Origin: Anaspis maculata
Taxonomy: Eukaryota; Arthropoda; Insecta; Coleoptera; Scraptiidae
Assembly (NCBI GenBank): GCA_949128115.1
Contig: OX421966.1
Span: 52,325,416-52,389,415 of the forward strand
Length of the DNA stretch: 64,000 nucleotides
Reading direction: 5' to 3'
Positions 24,183 through 35,216 of the stretch are shown piece by piece. Every line of letters starts with the position of its first letter. Position 1 is the first letter of the stretch. A program made the position numbers and the translations under genes. Under the pieces are notes generated by a model. It saw only the letters and a list, made by a program, of their open reading frames with translations. It was not told where the DNA came from and searched no databases.

Positions 24183-24822
24183 TGGGTGCTTTCCACCTAG
24201 ACGGTACAAATACTACCAGACGGAACATGTTCCACGATTGGGTACACCTAGATGGAAAGCACCGGCATCGTTGACCGACGCGGCATCTCTGATCTGGAGG
24301 CGAAAGATGACTATGGCATTCAGAAATAAAGAAATGGCAGCATAAATCTTAATTGATCGTACGTTATCCCTGCAGAGAAATAAAATAAAACATGGATGCA
24401 TGGATAAAACGATAAAGAGAGAGACATATGACAACGGAGTGCTGGATTACAGCTGACGGTACGTCATTTTTCGCATCCGTTTCCGGTGTGCCTTTCGATG
24501 GCACAAAATTTTAGGTGATCCACGGGACGGCACAAAACCAGGTAAGAACACGTAGATGGAAAGCACCGTTTGAAACCCGCACGTGCGCAAATGGAAGGTG
24601 TACCAAACTTGGAGCTAGGTGGAAAGCACCCAATGCGTGCTTTCCACCTAGCCCCAAGTTCGGTACACCTGTCATTTACGCATGTGCGGGTGCCAAACGG
24701 TGCTTTCGATCTACGTGTTCCTACTCGGTTCTGTGCCGTTCATTGGATCACCCAAAATTTTGTGCCACACGATGGAACATGTGCCGTCTGGTGGTATTTG
24801 TACCGTCTAGGTGGAAAGCACC
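24183..24822. repeat. Foldback element 4 with 'ggtggaaagcac' motifs
   Basis: The centre near 24634 is a near-perfect hairpin: GCTAGGTGGAAAGCAC mirrored by GTGCTTTCCACCTAGC. The arms extend to about 24503 and 24765 ('tggcacaaaattttaggtga' against 'tcacccaaaattttgtgcca'). An outer pair ('ttccacctagacggtacaaa' at 24190, mirrored near 24801-24820) shows a larger element with an insertion of about 250 bases in the left arm (about 24235-24480). Confidence 0.75.
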
Positions 24823-25258
24823 GATAGACGTATGACGTATGGCAGTCGGTAATAGAGGGTCGGTAAGGCAGTTACATCAGTCTCATTGACCTTGTTTACG
24901 CGAGGTTTAAAACTGGTATCAAGGTCCCTAACATCAACGTTATCGTCCGCATAAACACCTCTAAACGCAAGTTTCGCAACAGCTGTTAAGCTTAGCTAAA
25001 TGTGATTTTAAATTGCATTTAGTAAGCAAACAAGTGTTGGCAATCGCACGTAAACGCCCATGCACATTACGACGCATGTGCAAACCAGAAATCGGTTGGA
25101 TTTATAGCAGATTTATGGGTTGGGTTGGATGTTGCATGACCTGTTAGCACCAGTTTATCAAAATTGATAATTGATGATTAACCATCTTTTGTTATGATCT
25201 CTAGAAAATGTGGTTATAGTTAAAATTCGTTTTGACACTTCTCTGAAAGATGTCTCCC

Positions 25259-25392
25259 TGGGCCGCGATTCTGTACTCTCCTACCGACACTTGTCGGTGT
25301 CGGTAGCTAGGCACGAGCGAATTTGATTAGTTCTCACCCTAGCTACCGATCCGATAGCCGTCGGTAGGCAAGTACAGAATAGAATCGCGCTC
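25259..25392. repeat. MITE of the GGGCCG-ATTCT family (copy 1)
   Basis: The ends GGGCCGCGATTCTGTACT and AGTACAGAATAGAATCGCGC are inverted. The interior mirrors 'tcggtagctaggca' and 'accgatccgatagc' motifs. Related elements lie at 25394, 27339, 35217 and 36199. Confidence 0.75.
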
Positions 25393-25393
25393 C

Positions 25394-25602
25394 TGGGCCG
25401 CTATTCTTGAATCGTGTGAGAAAAGTCCCTGGGAGTAAAATCCATTCCGCAGTAGTCGCAGTACACTTCTGTAGCGAAAGTTGCCTAAAAACCACGATTT
25501 GAAGCAACATTCGCTACATCATATTCTTTGGCTACATCAGTGTACTTCGGAATGTATTTTACTCCCAGGGACTTTTCTCACACGATTCAAGAATAGCGGC
25601 CC
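25394..25602. repeat. MITE of the GGGCCG-ATTCT family (copy 2)
   Basis: TIRs of at least 40 bases: GGGCCGCTATTCTTGAATCG at the left, its exact mirror at 25582-25602, then 'agaaaagtccctgggagtaa' paired with 'ttactcccagggacttttct'. It abuts copy 1 and is nearly identical to the copy at 27339-27523. Confidence 0.85.
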
Positions 25603-27338
25603 AGGTTAAGGGGCTGTCGGCTGTCATTTTGGTCGGCGCGCGTAAACGCTCTTAACTAACCACTGTTAAAATCTCTGCTAATAAGCCTCGCGTAAACAAG
25701 CTCATTGACTACTGACTACCGAGAGACTCGTGAGTCGTGACTAGTGATCCGGCATGGTCATCGTTGTGTCTAATAAATAACGACTGCAACTCTCTAACGT
25801 AGCATTTTTCGGCCTATGCCGAACAGGTTTCCTTCTTTGGAAAACGTGCAAATTGCCGCAAAAAGAGGAAAGTTGGGAAATGAAAATGTAAGCGGTAGAG
25901 CGGGAGTAGGTAGGTACTACTGTGTGAAAATGTGAACAGTAAAGTTTAGCTGTTTTGGATTGGATATTTCGAGGGATATTTACTACGATTTCTGATACAT
26001 TTGGTGCATAAATCTTACAGTTCCAAGGCAACTCCAGTTCGCGCTTGAGTTTGCGACTATCTACATTTTCCTGGAAAGACGACAACCTGAATCTGAGGGC
26101 GACCAAAATCGCGGGTAAGTGTTCTTGACAAAGCTTTTGGCACGGAAGTTGCAAATTATATTTTTGAACGGGTCTTGCGTCATACAATTATAAGAACAAT
26201 TTTTTTAATTAATTCGAAGTAAGACTTTTCTCCGAAGTAAAAACTACTATTCTGTTGATGAGTTTCTTGTTGACCAAGCCCAAGTATTATAGCGTCGTGC
26301 TCTGTACATGGTGGCTATGTTATTTGTACACTGTGTTTTGTGAACATAATATTCTATACTTAGCACCTATTTTATACTAGTCTGGATGTTAGGCGCCAAT
26401 CACCTTGCATTTAATGATTAAGCAGTGCCGTTTGGTACGAATATTGTTCATACCCATGCCATGCCTTAATTTTAAGAGGTGTTGCCAGGATGTCGGTCCG
26501 TGCAGACGCCGTATACAGGTGATCAAAAATGCGAAAATTCCAACTCATGAACCAAAAAAATTTGAGTCATGAAAATCACCCTGTAGATCCACAATTCAAT
26601 GCTCATCAAGTGAAAACAAGCCGTGTTTGAATATTTTCAGCTGTTTTTGAAATATTTTGAATTCAGTGGTCGGTTTCATGGGAATGGACATTTTGCAATC
26701 ATCAAGTGATTTTCCAAGATATTTGGATAAATCTTTGTACTTCCACAAAAAATGACCTCATGAATGAAATGTGATGTGTTGCCACCGTCCCCGCCTACTA
26801 TTTTTGAAAATATGACAGTCGACTGCTTTTGTTCTTATGGCCGCCATTTTGAATTCGCCCATTATGGAATAAGTGAGAAATCAATTGAAACTGGTAGTAA
26901 TGGTCATAGGCAACAATCTGAATGCAAAAATAACTGTTCTCAGTGAGTAATTCTTTGTAATTGGCCATAAGGAAATGTTGAGCCATTTTTACGAGTTTTA
27001 CAGCACTTCAGCGCTCACCACGACCTTATTGACAACTGTGAAGATGACTATGGGGTATTAAATCAATCCAATATCTTGGTCAAGATGAATAACGGAACCG
27101 TTTTGATTCTTCATTATTCATTCCCAAAATATACTGAAAATATCTTGAAAAAATGGGACAAGTTTTGGAAATACGTTAATACACAATATTGCGTGACCGC
27201 TTAGCGCATGCGCTAAAAAACGAGGTGATTCGTTCTAAGTGAGCTTGTTCACGCGAGGCTTAGCAGATATTTTAACAGTGGTTAGTTAGGAGTGTTTACG
27301 CGCGCCGACCAAAATGACAGCCGACAGCCCCTTAACCT
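25603..27338. repeat. Composite inverted repeat linking two MITEs
   Basis: 25603-25715 ('ggttaaggggctgtcggctg' onward) is the reverse complement of 27236-27338, so each MITE copy plus about 105 flanking bases forms one arm of a larger inverted structure (25394-25715 against 27236-27523). The 1.5-kb core holds no recognised gene. A 148-codon minus-strand frame (25741-26187) lacks an ATG near its start and resembles nothing known. 26500-27180 is AT-rich intergenic-like sequence. Confidence 0.65.
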
Positions 27339-27523
27339 GGGCCGCTATTCTTGAATCGTGTGAGAAAAGTCCCTGGGAGTAAAATACATTTATTCCGCAG
27401 TACACTGATGTAGCGAATGTTGCCTAAAATCGTGGTTTTTAGGCAACTTTCGCTACAGATGTGTAGTACGGATTATATAAAGCTCCCAGGGACTTTTCTC
27501 ACACGATTCAAGAATAGCGGCCC
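27339..27523. repeat. MITE of the GGGCCG-ATTCT family (copy 3)
   Basis: It has the same ends as 25394-25602 (GGGCCGCTATTCTTGAATCG and mirror) with a shorter middle. It is followed directly by the 85-bp repeat at 27526. Confidence 0.85.
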
Positions 27524-27525
27524 TG

Positions 27526-27608
27526 AACATGCGCGATGACAACTTGTCACCGTTTTCTTAGTTCGCATGACATCCGTGTCGGAGCGCCACTTCCGCGCAA
27601 TATTGTGT
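27526..27608 (+). repeat. 85-bp direct repeat, copy 1
   Basis: A GC-richer block beginning 'gaacatgcgcgatgacaact' and ending 'cgcgcaatattgtgta' recurs almost unchanged at 29412-29495 in the same orientation. It may be the end of a transposon. Confidence 0.75.
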
Positions 27609-27963
27609 ATTTGATAAATTTCTCGTTTTTGACTCACCTTTTTTTTTGTCGGTGGGTCATTTTTTGTATTACAATTTTTTTTCGAAAATGCACAATTGCC
27701 AAAGAGACCAAACAAGATGATGGATTGTTTCCAAACTCCATTTTCATCTTTACAATGGTCATTTTGGTCGTGTTAAGCGCCGAAGTGCTATAAAACTCGT
27801 AAAAATGGGTTTAACATTTCCAAGTGGCCAATTACAAAAAGTTACTCACCAAGAACGGTTACTTTTGCATTTATATAATTGAGTATGACCATTACTGCTA
27901 GTACCAGTTGATTTTCCACTAATTCTAAAATAAAATGAAACCTATTCCTAAAAATGAAAGAAA

Positions 27964-28382
27964 TTCTTCCAAAAAGAGAATGTACGAGCAATGCTATCAA
28001 ATTTTGAAAATTTCGAAAAATATTTGAAAATTTTTCATTTTGATTTTTGAAAATTCAAACACTAGATAGCATCGACAATACATCTTTCCTCAAGAAAGTC
28101 GCATGCCAAATTTGAACTTTCTATTTACAAAAAAAAAATACCAAAAATGATTTCTCGTAGACATGAAAAAGTGAATTAGTAGAAATCATTTTTGCGATTT
28201 TTGGTACTTTTTTTTTAATAGAAAGTTCAAATTTGGCATACGACTTTCTTAAAGAAAGATGCATTGTCGATGCTATTTAGTTTTTAAATTTTCGAAAATG
28301 AATATCAAAAATTTTCAATTTTTTTCGGAAGTTTTCAAATTTTGAATGCAATGCCCGTACGTTTTCTCTTTGGAGAAGTTTC
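27964..28382. repeat. Foldback element 5
   Basis: The centre is near 28170. The arms pair 'aaaaagagaatgtacg' (27970) with 'cgtacgttttctcttt' (about 28356), and 'gccaaatttgaactttctat' (about 28103) with 'atagaaagttcaaatttggc' (about 28219). The middle contains mirrored 'taccaaaaatgattt' sequence. Confidence 0.8.
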
Positions 28383-28594
28383 TACTTGACGAAAAAAATG
28401 AAATGAAACCGATTCCCGTCAACAACTTATTTAGTCGCATCAGAAACCCCTTAAGGCTTCACTTTAAGCTCCATCATCTCTAGTCCGGTCTAGATAATCC
28501 AGGCCGGTTTCACATTTTCAACAGGAGAACATCCGGGAAATTGAAAAAAGAATTGTTGGAAAATGTTCAAGAACCAGCTTACCTATTCTTTAAA

Positions 28595-28820
28595 ATCAAT
28601 GGTAAAAATCTATTCACGGAATGAAAAATGGAAAATTGTTTTCCAGAGAGGAAAACTCGAAAATCGTGGGTTTGAAGTTTTTATACCAGAAATTCATTCA
28701 ATTCGCCCAGCCAACTGGAGTCACAGTACAAGTGAACCTACTATAGTGAAAATCTGTTCACGGAATAAAAAGTTGAAAAATCTGCAGTTTTTCCATAGAG
28801 CAGGAGAACTCAAAAACCGT
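28595..28820 (+). repeat. Local tandem duplication
   Basis: A block with 'aaaatctattcacggaatga' (about 28604) recurs as 'aaaatctgttcacggaataa' (about 28748), each followed by a 'ccagagaggaaaactc' or 'ccatagagcaggagaactc'-type segment. This makes two diverged copies about 145 bases apart. Confidence 0.6.
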
Positions 28821-29411
28821 AGCGTAGGTCCGATAATTTAATCTTTTCTCCAACTTTCATGCCCAGCATGTCTGCACCTAAAATGAATATTTCGTGGAGC
28901 TCACCCCATGTCGAAGTTTGCACTTTAGTTTTTTCAAATTCATTCACGTGCAAATTTCATTTAAAAAAAAACTACCATTGGAAAACCGGAACCGTTTCGA
29001 TTTTGAAAATAGGTCTACACGACGGCGACGCCCAATTCAATCTACTTTCAATATCAGATGGAATTCCTCAAAAAATAATAATCCCCGAGGCTAGGGATGC
29101 GCATTGTTCATCGATGTTTTAGAAACATTCGAAGTTGAGCATTAGTTGAGAGTTGATCATATTCATGAAAGCACATATGTGAGGGATCATTGTCAAATGC
29201 CCCAAATTACGAAATTCATTAATTATTTCATTTAATCAGTGCTGTATTGTATTGACGACAGCATGGTGTAGCGACAGTCAGTCCTCTGAGTGGCACACAC
29301 ACTTTTTCGACCGCCGAATATCCATTTTAAATCGGAAGACTTCACAAGTTGCTGATAAAACTGAACAAAACGTCAACGTCAAACACCAAAATCAATGTCA
29401 TTGTCGAATTC

Positions 29412-29495
29412 TGAACATGCGCGATGATAACTTGTCACCGTTTTCTTAGTTCGCATGACATCCGGGTCGGAGCGCCACTTCCGCGCAATATTGTG
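29412..29495 (+). repeat. 85-bp direct repeat, copy 2
   Basis: Nearly identical to 27526-27608 with a few substitutions. Here it ends just before foldback element 6. Confidence 0.75.
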
Positions 29496-29499
29496 TATA

Positions 29500-30538
29500 C
29501 GCGATATTAGTGGTGACGTCAGAGTCGCCATTTTTAAATGTCGGATCTAACAATGGTTTGAGAATAAAAGAAATTTCAGAAATTGTTTTTTTTTTGTAGC
29601 ATTACCTCACATATTTAACTATATTTGGGTACGAAGTGACAAACTACAGAACTTAGAGGTCATTTTGGAGCAAATTCCAATGTTTTATCTTGTTTCTAAA
29701 AGATTTTATCAGCAAAAGAAGTTTGAAAGTGACAGCGATGACATAACCTCAAAGCGCAAACAACTGCACCTGCACCAAACAACAACAAGAACCAGTCATC
29801 AAGTCAACCACATGGCAAAGTGCAGAGCTGCGGACGTGTTGGAGAAGCTTTTCTGCGATTTTTATAGTTGATCACTCGGTTGATCATTTTGTAGTGAAAT
29901 TGGTAGGTAAGTAATGTGTTGGGCATCAGATAGTAAACACTACAATGAGCGGCGAACATGTGAATTTTTCTCATGCCCAAAAGACGAAAATGGAAGAAAA
30001 CAAATCGAAGAATCTTACGACATTATACCTAGGTATGCTGGTAAATTTCAACTTGACAATAATTTACCTTGAACTGTTGTGATTAGGTACGAAAATACGA
30101 AATGTACGTCTGGTAAATTATTTGTTGTTCTAATGAAGTAAGATACCTACACCACTAATCATACTGTTGCCGTTAAAGGCGAAATGTGGAACACGGACCC
30201 AGTGCATGTTTATGCATTTGCCATTTCTTCACAAGCCCTGATCAGAAAGCGTTTACAAGTTTATGTATTGAGGTTTGAGGTTATGTCGCGCTAACATAAG
30301 CTGTCAGGCTGTCACTTTCAAACTTCTTTTGCGAATATAATGTTTGAGAAAAAGATAAAGAATCGAAATATGCTCCAAAATGACCTCTAGGTTCAGTAGT
30401 TTGTCACTTCATACCCCAATATAGTTAAATATGCAAGGTAATGCAACCAAAAAAAATTCTGAAATTTCCTTTGTTCTCAGACTATTGTTGGATCCGGCAT
30501 TTAAAAATGGCGATCCTGACGTCACACTAATATCGCGT
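29500..30538. repeat. Foldback element 6
   Basis: The left arm (29500-about 29745) mirrors the right arm (about 30300-30538). Pairs are 'gcgatattagtggtgacgtc' with 'gacgtcacactaatatcgc', 'agaggtcattttggagcaaa' with 'gctccaaaatgacctct', and 'aaagaagtttgaaagtgaca' with 'tgtcactttcaaacttcttt'. The loop of about 550 bases has no gene. A 68-codon frame in the left arm is probably fortuitous. Confidence 0.8.
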
Positions 30539-30548
30539 TTTGGCGTGA

Positions 30549-31626
30549 CCAGACAGCACATGAACATTTTCAAATTTTGTGAAATATTAGAAGCCAAATA
30601 TTATAATATTTATAAAATATTGGAATTCATTCAGTGAATATTGTATGAATATTTATTGAATGTTTTGATGTCCCGCTTTTTAATATTTGTACAATATTTG
30701 CCAAAAATATTTTAAAAACATTTAGAACCGGGTATTTTTAGAAATAAAAAAAAAAGTTTGTTATTCTTCTTATCGCCCTTTTTTGGCTATAGGAGCTCGC
30801 CTTTATTTCATATACACTTGATTTAGCTGGAAAATTGTCTTTCAAAGACGACACAACGCCCAGGCTACAGCAGGAATCGAACCCGCAATCTCCGCACCAC
30901 AGGCAGATACTGACCACCTGTGCTACAGGGCCGTTGGGAAGATTCAGTGGTTCTAGGTAAACTACTATGTGAAAACGCAGATGTCCGCTACATGAATAAT
31001 ATGAATTTTGCTAACTATATATATGAAATATTCAGCGGCTCATCCACTTTTAGGGATACTCGGCTACCGCCTCGTCTCTAAACACGCGAATTTATCCGTG
31101 TACTTGCTACATAAATTACCAATTGGTGTCGAAATAAATAGAGGTGACATATTTGTACGAAACAAATAAAACAACGGATGTATTTCACGACATTATGAAT
31201 TATTTCAACCGTAAACAATAGAAAAAACCTATTGTAGGCCGTTAAAAAGGCACTTTCAGGACTGCAAACCGAGTTTTGCTAATTTAAGGCAAACTACACT
31301 TGAAGTCAAAGGGATGTGAAACGCTCTTCAACACAACACCACTAGGTATATATTTCAAAGTTCCGTGCAAATGACCAAAACAAAAACCGGAAGCCACATT
31401 GCCTAGAATACTGTAAATATTAGAGAAATTAATTTCACTATATATTTTGATAATATTTATTGCTAAATATTCAATAAATCTTCAAAATATTTCTGAATGT
31501 TGCTGCAATATTTCACCTAATTATTTCTGTAATATTTGTGACGAATATTTTGTAAACATTTATAGAATGTTGTAAATATTCATCAACTACTGCAAAATAT
31601 TTTCAAAACATTTCGTGCTGTCTGGG
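30549..31626. repeat. Foldback or TIR element 7, ends CCAGACAGCAC
   Basis: The left edge CCAGACAGCAC (30549) is mirrored by GTGCTGTCTGG near 31616-31626, followed inward by 'attttcaaa' / 'ttttcaaaac'. Both arms are full of AATATT-type motifs. A tRNA-like SINE copy (30770-30934) sits inside, so the SINE is younger or was carried along. Confidence 0.6.
30770..30934 (-). repeat. tRNA-derived SINE, copy A
   Basis: On the minus strand the head reads GGCCCTGTAGCACAGGTGG (A-box-like), followed by GGGTTCGATTCC (B box), the internal RNA polymerase III promoter of tRNAs. The tail (AATAAAGGC, CTCCTAT, GATAAG and an A-rich end) is shared with the copy at 61399-61590. The arms do not make a good standard tRNA, so SINE is preferred over a functional tRNA gene. 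Confidence 0.6.
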
Positions 31627-31961
31627 TGGCTGTTAATCGGTGTGTCAACAAATTGTCTTGTCGGCGATTGTAAATTTTTCTACGGTGAAGATTATAATAC
31701 CCAGTCGGTGACTCGGATGTCTGCAAGCGGCCTCTTTGGCCGGCCTTTACAACCTTAATTATTATGTAATTGTAATTTTAGAAACAAAATCCTCAACTTC
31801 ACGGATATATGCAAGAGTTTATTGATCAAACAAACAGGGCCGTCTTTACGTATGGGCTTGAGGGGCTATAGCCCAGGGGCGCTCGCGTCGGAGGGGGCGC
31901 TTTTTCCAACAGAAACCCAACGCGAATAACGCGAATGATCGATCTGAAAGGGCGGTCGATC

Positions 31962-32381
31962 GCGGAAATTGTTGAAACATACCCCAACGATTTGGACACG
32001 GAGTTGATTGAAGAATGCATCCACTTCCAAGCACTGATCAAAGAACTCGAATTGCCCCCACAAACTTATTCGCCAATCGCCGGGAGAATTTTTGAAAAAA
32101 GGAATTTTTGAAAATTCTCAAAAGTAGAGGACTTGTAGTGACATTATCCCACTTGAACACGGTTCTGAGAATTTTCATCTGCATTCTCTCGACGAATGCA
32201 AGTGCAGAAAGGTCATTTTCCGTGTTGAAGAGTTGGAAATTACTTGAGAAATTCAGTCGACCAGGAGCGACTTGTCGAGCTATGTTTGTTCTCCATTAAT
32301 TCGGAGTTGGTGAACACTCTATCTTTCGAGGACATTGTAGCAAAATTTGCAGTGCAGAAAGCGGGAAAAGTCGACTTCTAG
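31962..32381 (+). pseudogene. hAT-type transposase C-terminal remnant
   Basis: Three plus-strand frames together give the C-terminal dimerisation region of hAT transposases of the ZMYM1-like type. The first is a segment with LIEECIHFQALIKELELP (from about 31962, stopping near 32109). The second is the family hallmark STNASAERSFSVLK (about 32185-32230). After a frameshift near 32270, the third ends SFEDIVAKFAVQKAGKVDF at the stop 32379-32381. The zinc finger and catalytic core are missing. It is inactive as it stands. Confidence 0.75.
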
Positions 32382-32413
32382 AAAAAATTAAATTGTTTTC
32401 TCTTTCATTCTTA

Positions 32414-32538
32414 TACCATACGATCAACAAAATTCGGAATTGAGGTAGGCTGTGACCTGGTCAAATTTCAGGATGTCAAGCTGCTTTCGGCCAGAGCACA
32501 GCCTACCCCAATTCCGAATTTTGTTGATCGCATGGTAC
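32414..32538. repeat. MITE nested in the hAT remnant
   Basis: The ends TACCATACGATCAACAAAAT and ATTTTGTTGATCGCATGGTA are inverted. The interior has mirrored 'gtaggctgtgacctgg' and 'cagcctacc' motifs like the MITE at 11551-11671. CTTA flanks both sides and may be the target duplication. Confidence 0.75.
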
Positions 32539-32684
32539 TTATAGTTTTCAGGGGCGCCATGTTTCAAAAGACGGTCCTGCAAACAAATAGCACTTACTCG
32601 GATGAATGATCGATTTTATCAACAACAATTTCTCAGAAAGCGTAGGTGTTGCTTTCTGGGTAGTCTAATTTCTGTTAGTTCAAC

Positions 32685-34270
32685 ATGAGTTCCCACTTCG
32701 CACACATTAAACTCGCATTCAATTTCGGAAAGTATTTTGGCATTGCTCCTTGGTACGATTTTGAAACTAAATCGTTGAACCGTCCTATTTTGAACAAATC
32801 TCTGTCCATTCTTTTTGCATCAACCTTGGCAGTGGCGTCGCTTTACTTGATGCACCTTCGCATTTATCTCATGGAGGTGCAGTTGCCCCCACACCAAAAG
32901 ATTTTGTCTTGGTGCAATGAATGCTTTACGGTACTAATAGAAATTTCTGCTGTTTTGAGCTCTTGCGTCCTCAATCAAGCTAAATGGAAGCAACTTTTGG
33001 ACGATTTTCAGTTAATCGACACGAAATTGTTGCTGAATTATAACTCAAAAACTACCCCCGGCAGTCCTCTCAAATTCATTTTGTATAATTTGACTTTTGT
33101 TGGCTCTTATCTTTACGTGCAATATAACTGGACATATTTGACTCGCTTGAACATGAACTTGACGTTCATGATACATGATTTTTGCATGTACTGCAGCTTT
33201 CTCGAACAGCTGCTCATATTCAACGCTCTAAACGCTCTGTATGAATATTACAAACAACTGAATCACGCTTTGAAGAACATCAACAAACAAAATGACTACT
33301 CCGTCAACGCCATTGGTGAAAGTGCTTTGCTTCTGAGTGAAATGATAGAGACATTTAATGATATCTTTGGCTGGATTTTTGTTTTCGTTACTGGCGTTTG
33401 CATAACACATATTTTGAATACTATTAGCTTTGCTTTGCACTCTTCCGAGACCACCACTTCCAGTATGTTAATTTCTTATACGATATGGACATTAGTTGTT
33501 CTGGTTAGTACCGTGTATATTTACTTTGAGAAAAATTTTGAGAGTTTTGTCAGAGAATGGAAATCATCTACATCAAGGTCACCAGCCATATGTGCGTAGA
33601 TGCTTTTTCATTCACTAATGAAACGGCGACTGATAATTTCACTGTGAACATTCTACTTAAGGACGGAGTCATATTGGTGAAATAAGCGTTGCGAAATCAA
33701 TCCGTCTGGGTTTATTCCTCGACGGATTCTTACCATTTTGGTCTCTTTTGAAAGCTACAAGGATGTACTTTGGTTTGAGCTCATTGGCATTTCCGAAATT
33801 AAAAAAAAAATTGAATTTTGACATTTGAAAAAATTATTTTTGGATTTTGGAAATGCCAATGGGCTCAAACCAAAGTACATCCTTGTAGCTTTCGAAAGAT
33901 ACCAAAATGGTAAAAATCCGTCAAGGAATAAACCCAGACGGATTGATTTCGCTAGGCTTATTTTACCAATCGAACTCCGTCCTTAAGCTGAAAAATTATC
34001 TAAAGCTCTTTGCAGAGTACCACGACGATTTTGATCTTGAAATGTAACGATGTCGAGTCAGAGAGTAGGAAGACAATCAAATCTTGCTGTGAGGCATACT
34101 CTTGGAGTGCTGGAATGGAAAAACAGGATTTGTCTCGTTTGATAAAGATTGTTGAAGAAAGCGTCGCAAAAATTTCGGCGGCTCATTTTTTTGTGGTCAA
34201 TAGAAGGACGCTGTTTGCAATCTTGGGAACAACTACCACGTATCTCATAGTTATCTTGCAGTTTGGGTGA
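32685..34270 (+). CDS. Gustatory receptor (Gr-C), two exons, 357 aa
   Basis: Exon 1 is 32685-33503 (273 codons; ATG 32685, ending CTG|GTTAGT). Exon 2 is 34016-34270 (84 codons plus stop) after TTTGCAG. The 512-nt phase-0 intron is occupied mostly by a TTAA-flanked MITE. Landmarks are APWYDF, NQAKWKQLLDDFQL, HDFCMYCSFLEQLL, NDIFGW and the C-terminal TTTTYLIVILQFG. The protein stops right after QFG, about five residues short of its closest paralogue Gr-D, where Gr-D continues with a glutamine. This is a minor truncation beyond the conserved motif. A likely AATAAA signal lies at 34340-34345, 70 nt after the stop. A seven-pass chemoreceptor is inferred from the family. Confidence 0.88.
33661..33982. 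repeat. piggyBac-like MITE in the Gr-C intron, TTAA flanks
   Basis: The palindrome has arms 33661-about 33805 and about 33837-33982: GGACGGAGT at the left, ACTCCGTCC at the right, and 'caaagtacatccttgtagct' mirrored inside. TTAA lies directly outside both ends (33657-33660 and 33983-33986), the target preference and duplication of piggyBac-type elements. No coding capacity. Confidence 0.85.
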
Positions 34271-34692
34271 ATAATTGTGTTATTAGTAGTTTCGCTGTGT
34301 GACCTACCCGTTTCAAAACGAATTCTGTAGCCTATTTTAAATAAAGACAACGACTCGGCATCTCTTTGTCCAAATGACTTCGTGTTTAGAGGGCTCTTCA
34401 GATCTTATAGTGATGTAAAACGGGAAACTAACTTCAAGACTGATGAACGCCGGCCGCTCGGACAAATCCGTCGCTATACCATTCGTACCAACACAACACA
34501 TGATTTCCTTGGCTCGCCCTAATGAAAAACTGCGAAACCTGATTATAGGTGTTCTCACGATTATCAACAATTGAAAAACTTGTAAAAAAAGAATTATTTT
34601 TATGCATTTTATGAAGATAAGAAGAAAAACTGTTTCTATCTTGACGTTCCCTGTTAACGTGAAAGTACTTATTCCAAAGGAGTGTAACCAAA

Positions 34693-35130
34693 ATGACCAT
34701 GGATTCAATAGTAGTCGGAATTGATTTGGGAACAACAAATTCATGTGCGTCCTACTACATCGATGGCCATTTAAAAATTTTGGAGAATAGAGAAGGCGAA
34801 CGAACAACTCCATCGTTTTTATTCTTCAATGAGATAGACCCTCCTGTTGTCGTGGGTAAATATGCTAAAGATATGGCCGATCTAAAACCGGAACGTGGTG
34901 TTTATGGTAAATAAAACCTTGCTCATTTTTTATTGATTTATTCTCAACACTCGTACAATACATTTTGCAGAGATGAAACGATTGATTGGCCGTGAATTCC
35001 AAGACAAGCGTGTTCAAGAAAAAACTACAACACTATCCATTCTCTATCAGAGAAGTCAATGGCAAACCAATGCCACTGAAAAATACTTGGCTAAATCGGA
35101 AATCGGGTTGGCCAAGCCTTCAGCATGTAG
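34693..35130 (+). pseudogene. Hsp70-family N-terminal fragment
   Basis: The first piece, 34693-34906, encodes the start of an Hsp70/DnaK ATPase domain: VVGIDLGTTNSCASYY (phosphate-binding loop 1), then NREGERTTPSF, and VVGKYAK. A GT donor at 34907 and TTTGCAG acceptor ending 34970 join in phase 1 to a second piece that reads EMKRLIGREFQDKRVQEK as expected. After that an A run has one base too many (six A at about 35019-35024), and the family sequence (YPFSIREVNGKP) continues in the next frame before fading out by about 35110. More than 80 percent of a normal Hsp70 is absent. It is a pseudogene fragment, unless assembly error and missing exons explain the break. Confidence 0.75.
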
Positions 35131-35216
35131 TTCCGTCCCGTTTTATTTGACCCTCTGTACTCTGTAGAAACTTCATCTGTCTTTTCTCATATTTCGTGAT
35201 ATAACATACGGATCCT

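Larger units (their letters stand above)
31835..32579 (+). mobile_element. Degenerate hAT transposon with perfect 8-bp target duplication
   Basis: The left TIR CAGGGCCGTCTTT (31835) and right TIR AAGACGGTCCTG (ending 32579) are inverted with one mismatch over the outer 12 bases. CAAACAAA occurs on both sides (31827-31834 and 32580-32587), the 8-bp duplication typical of hAT insertion. A broken transposase C terminus lies inside, as does a nested MITE (32414-32538). At 745 bp the element is strongly shortened, so it must have been mobilised by another hAT transposase. Confidence 0.85.

Noticed and set aside
25741..26187. 148-codon minus-strand open frame
   Set aside because: It opens with a non-ATG codon, has no internal ATG until the last residues, and shows no family motif. 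It lies in the core of a repeat structure.
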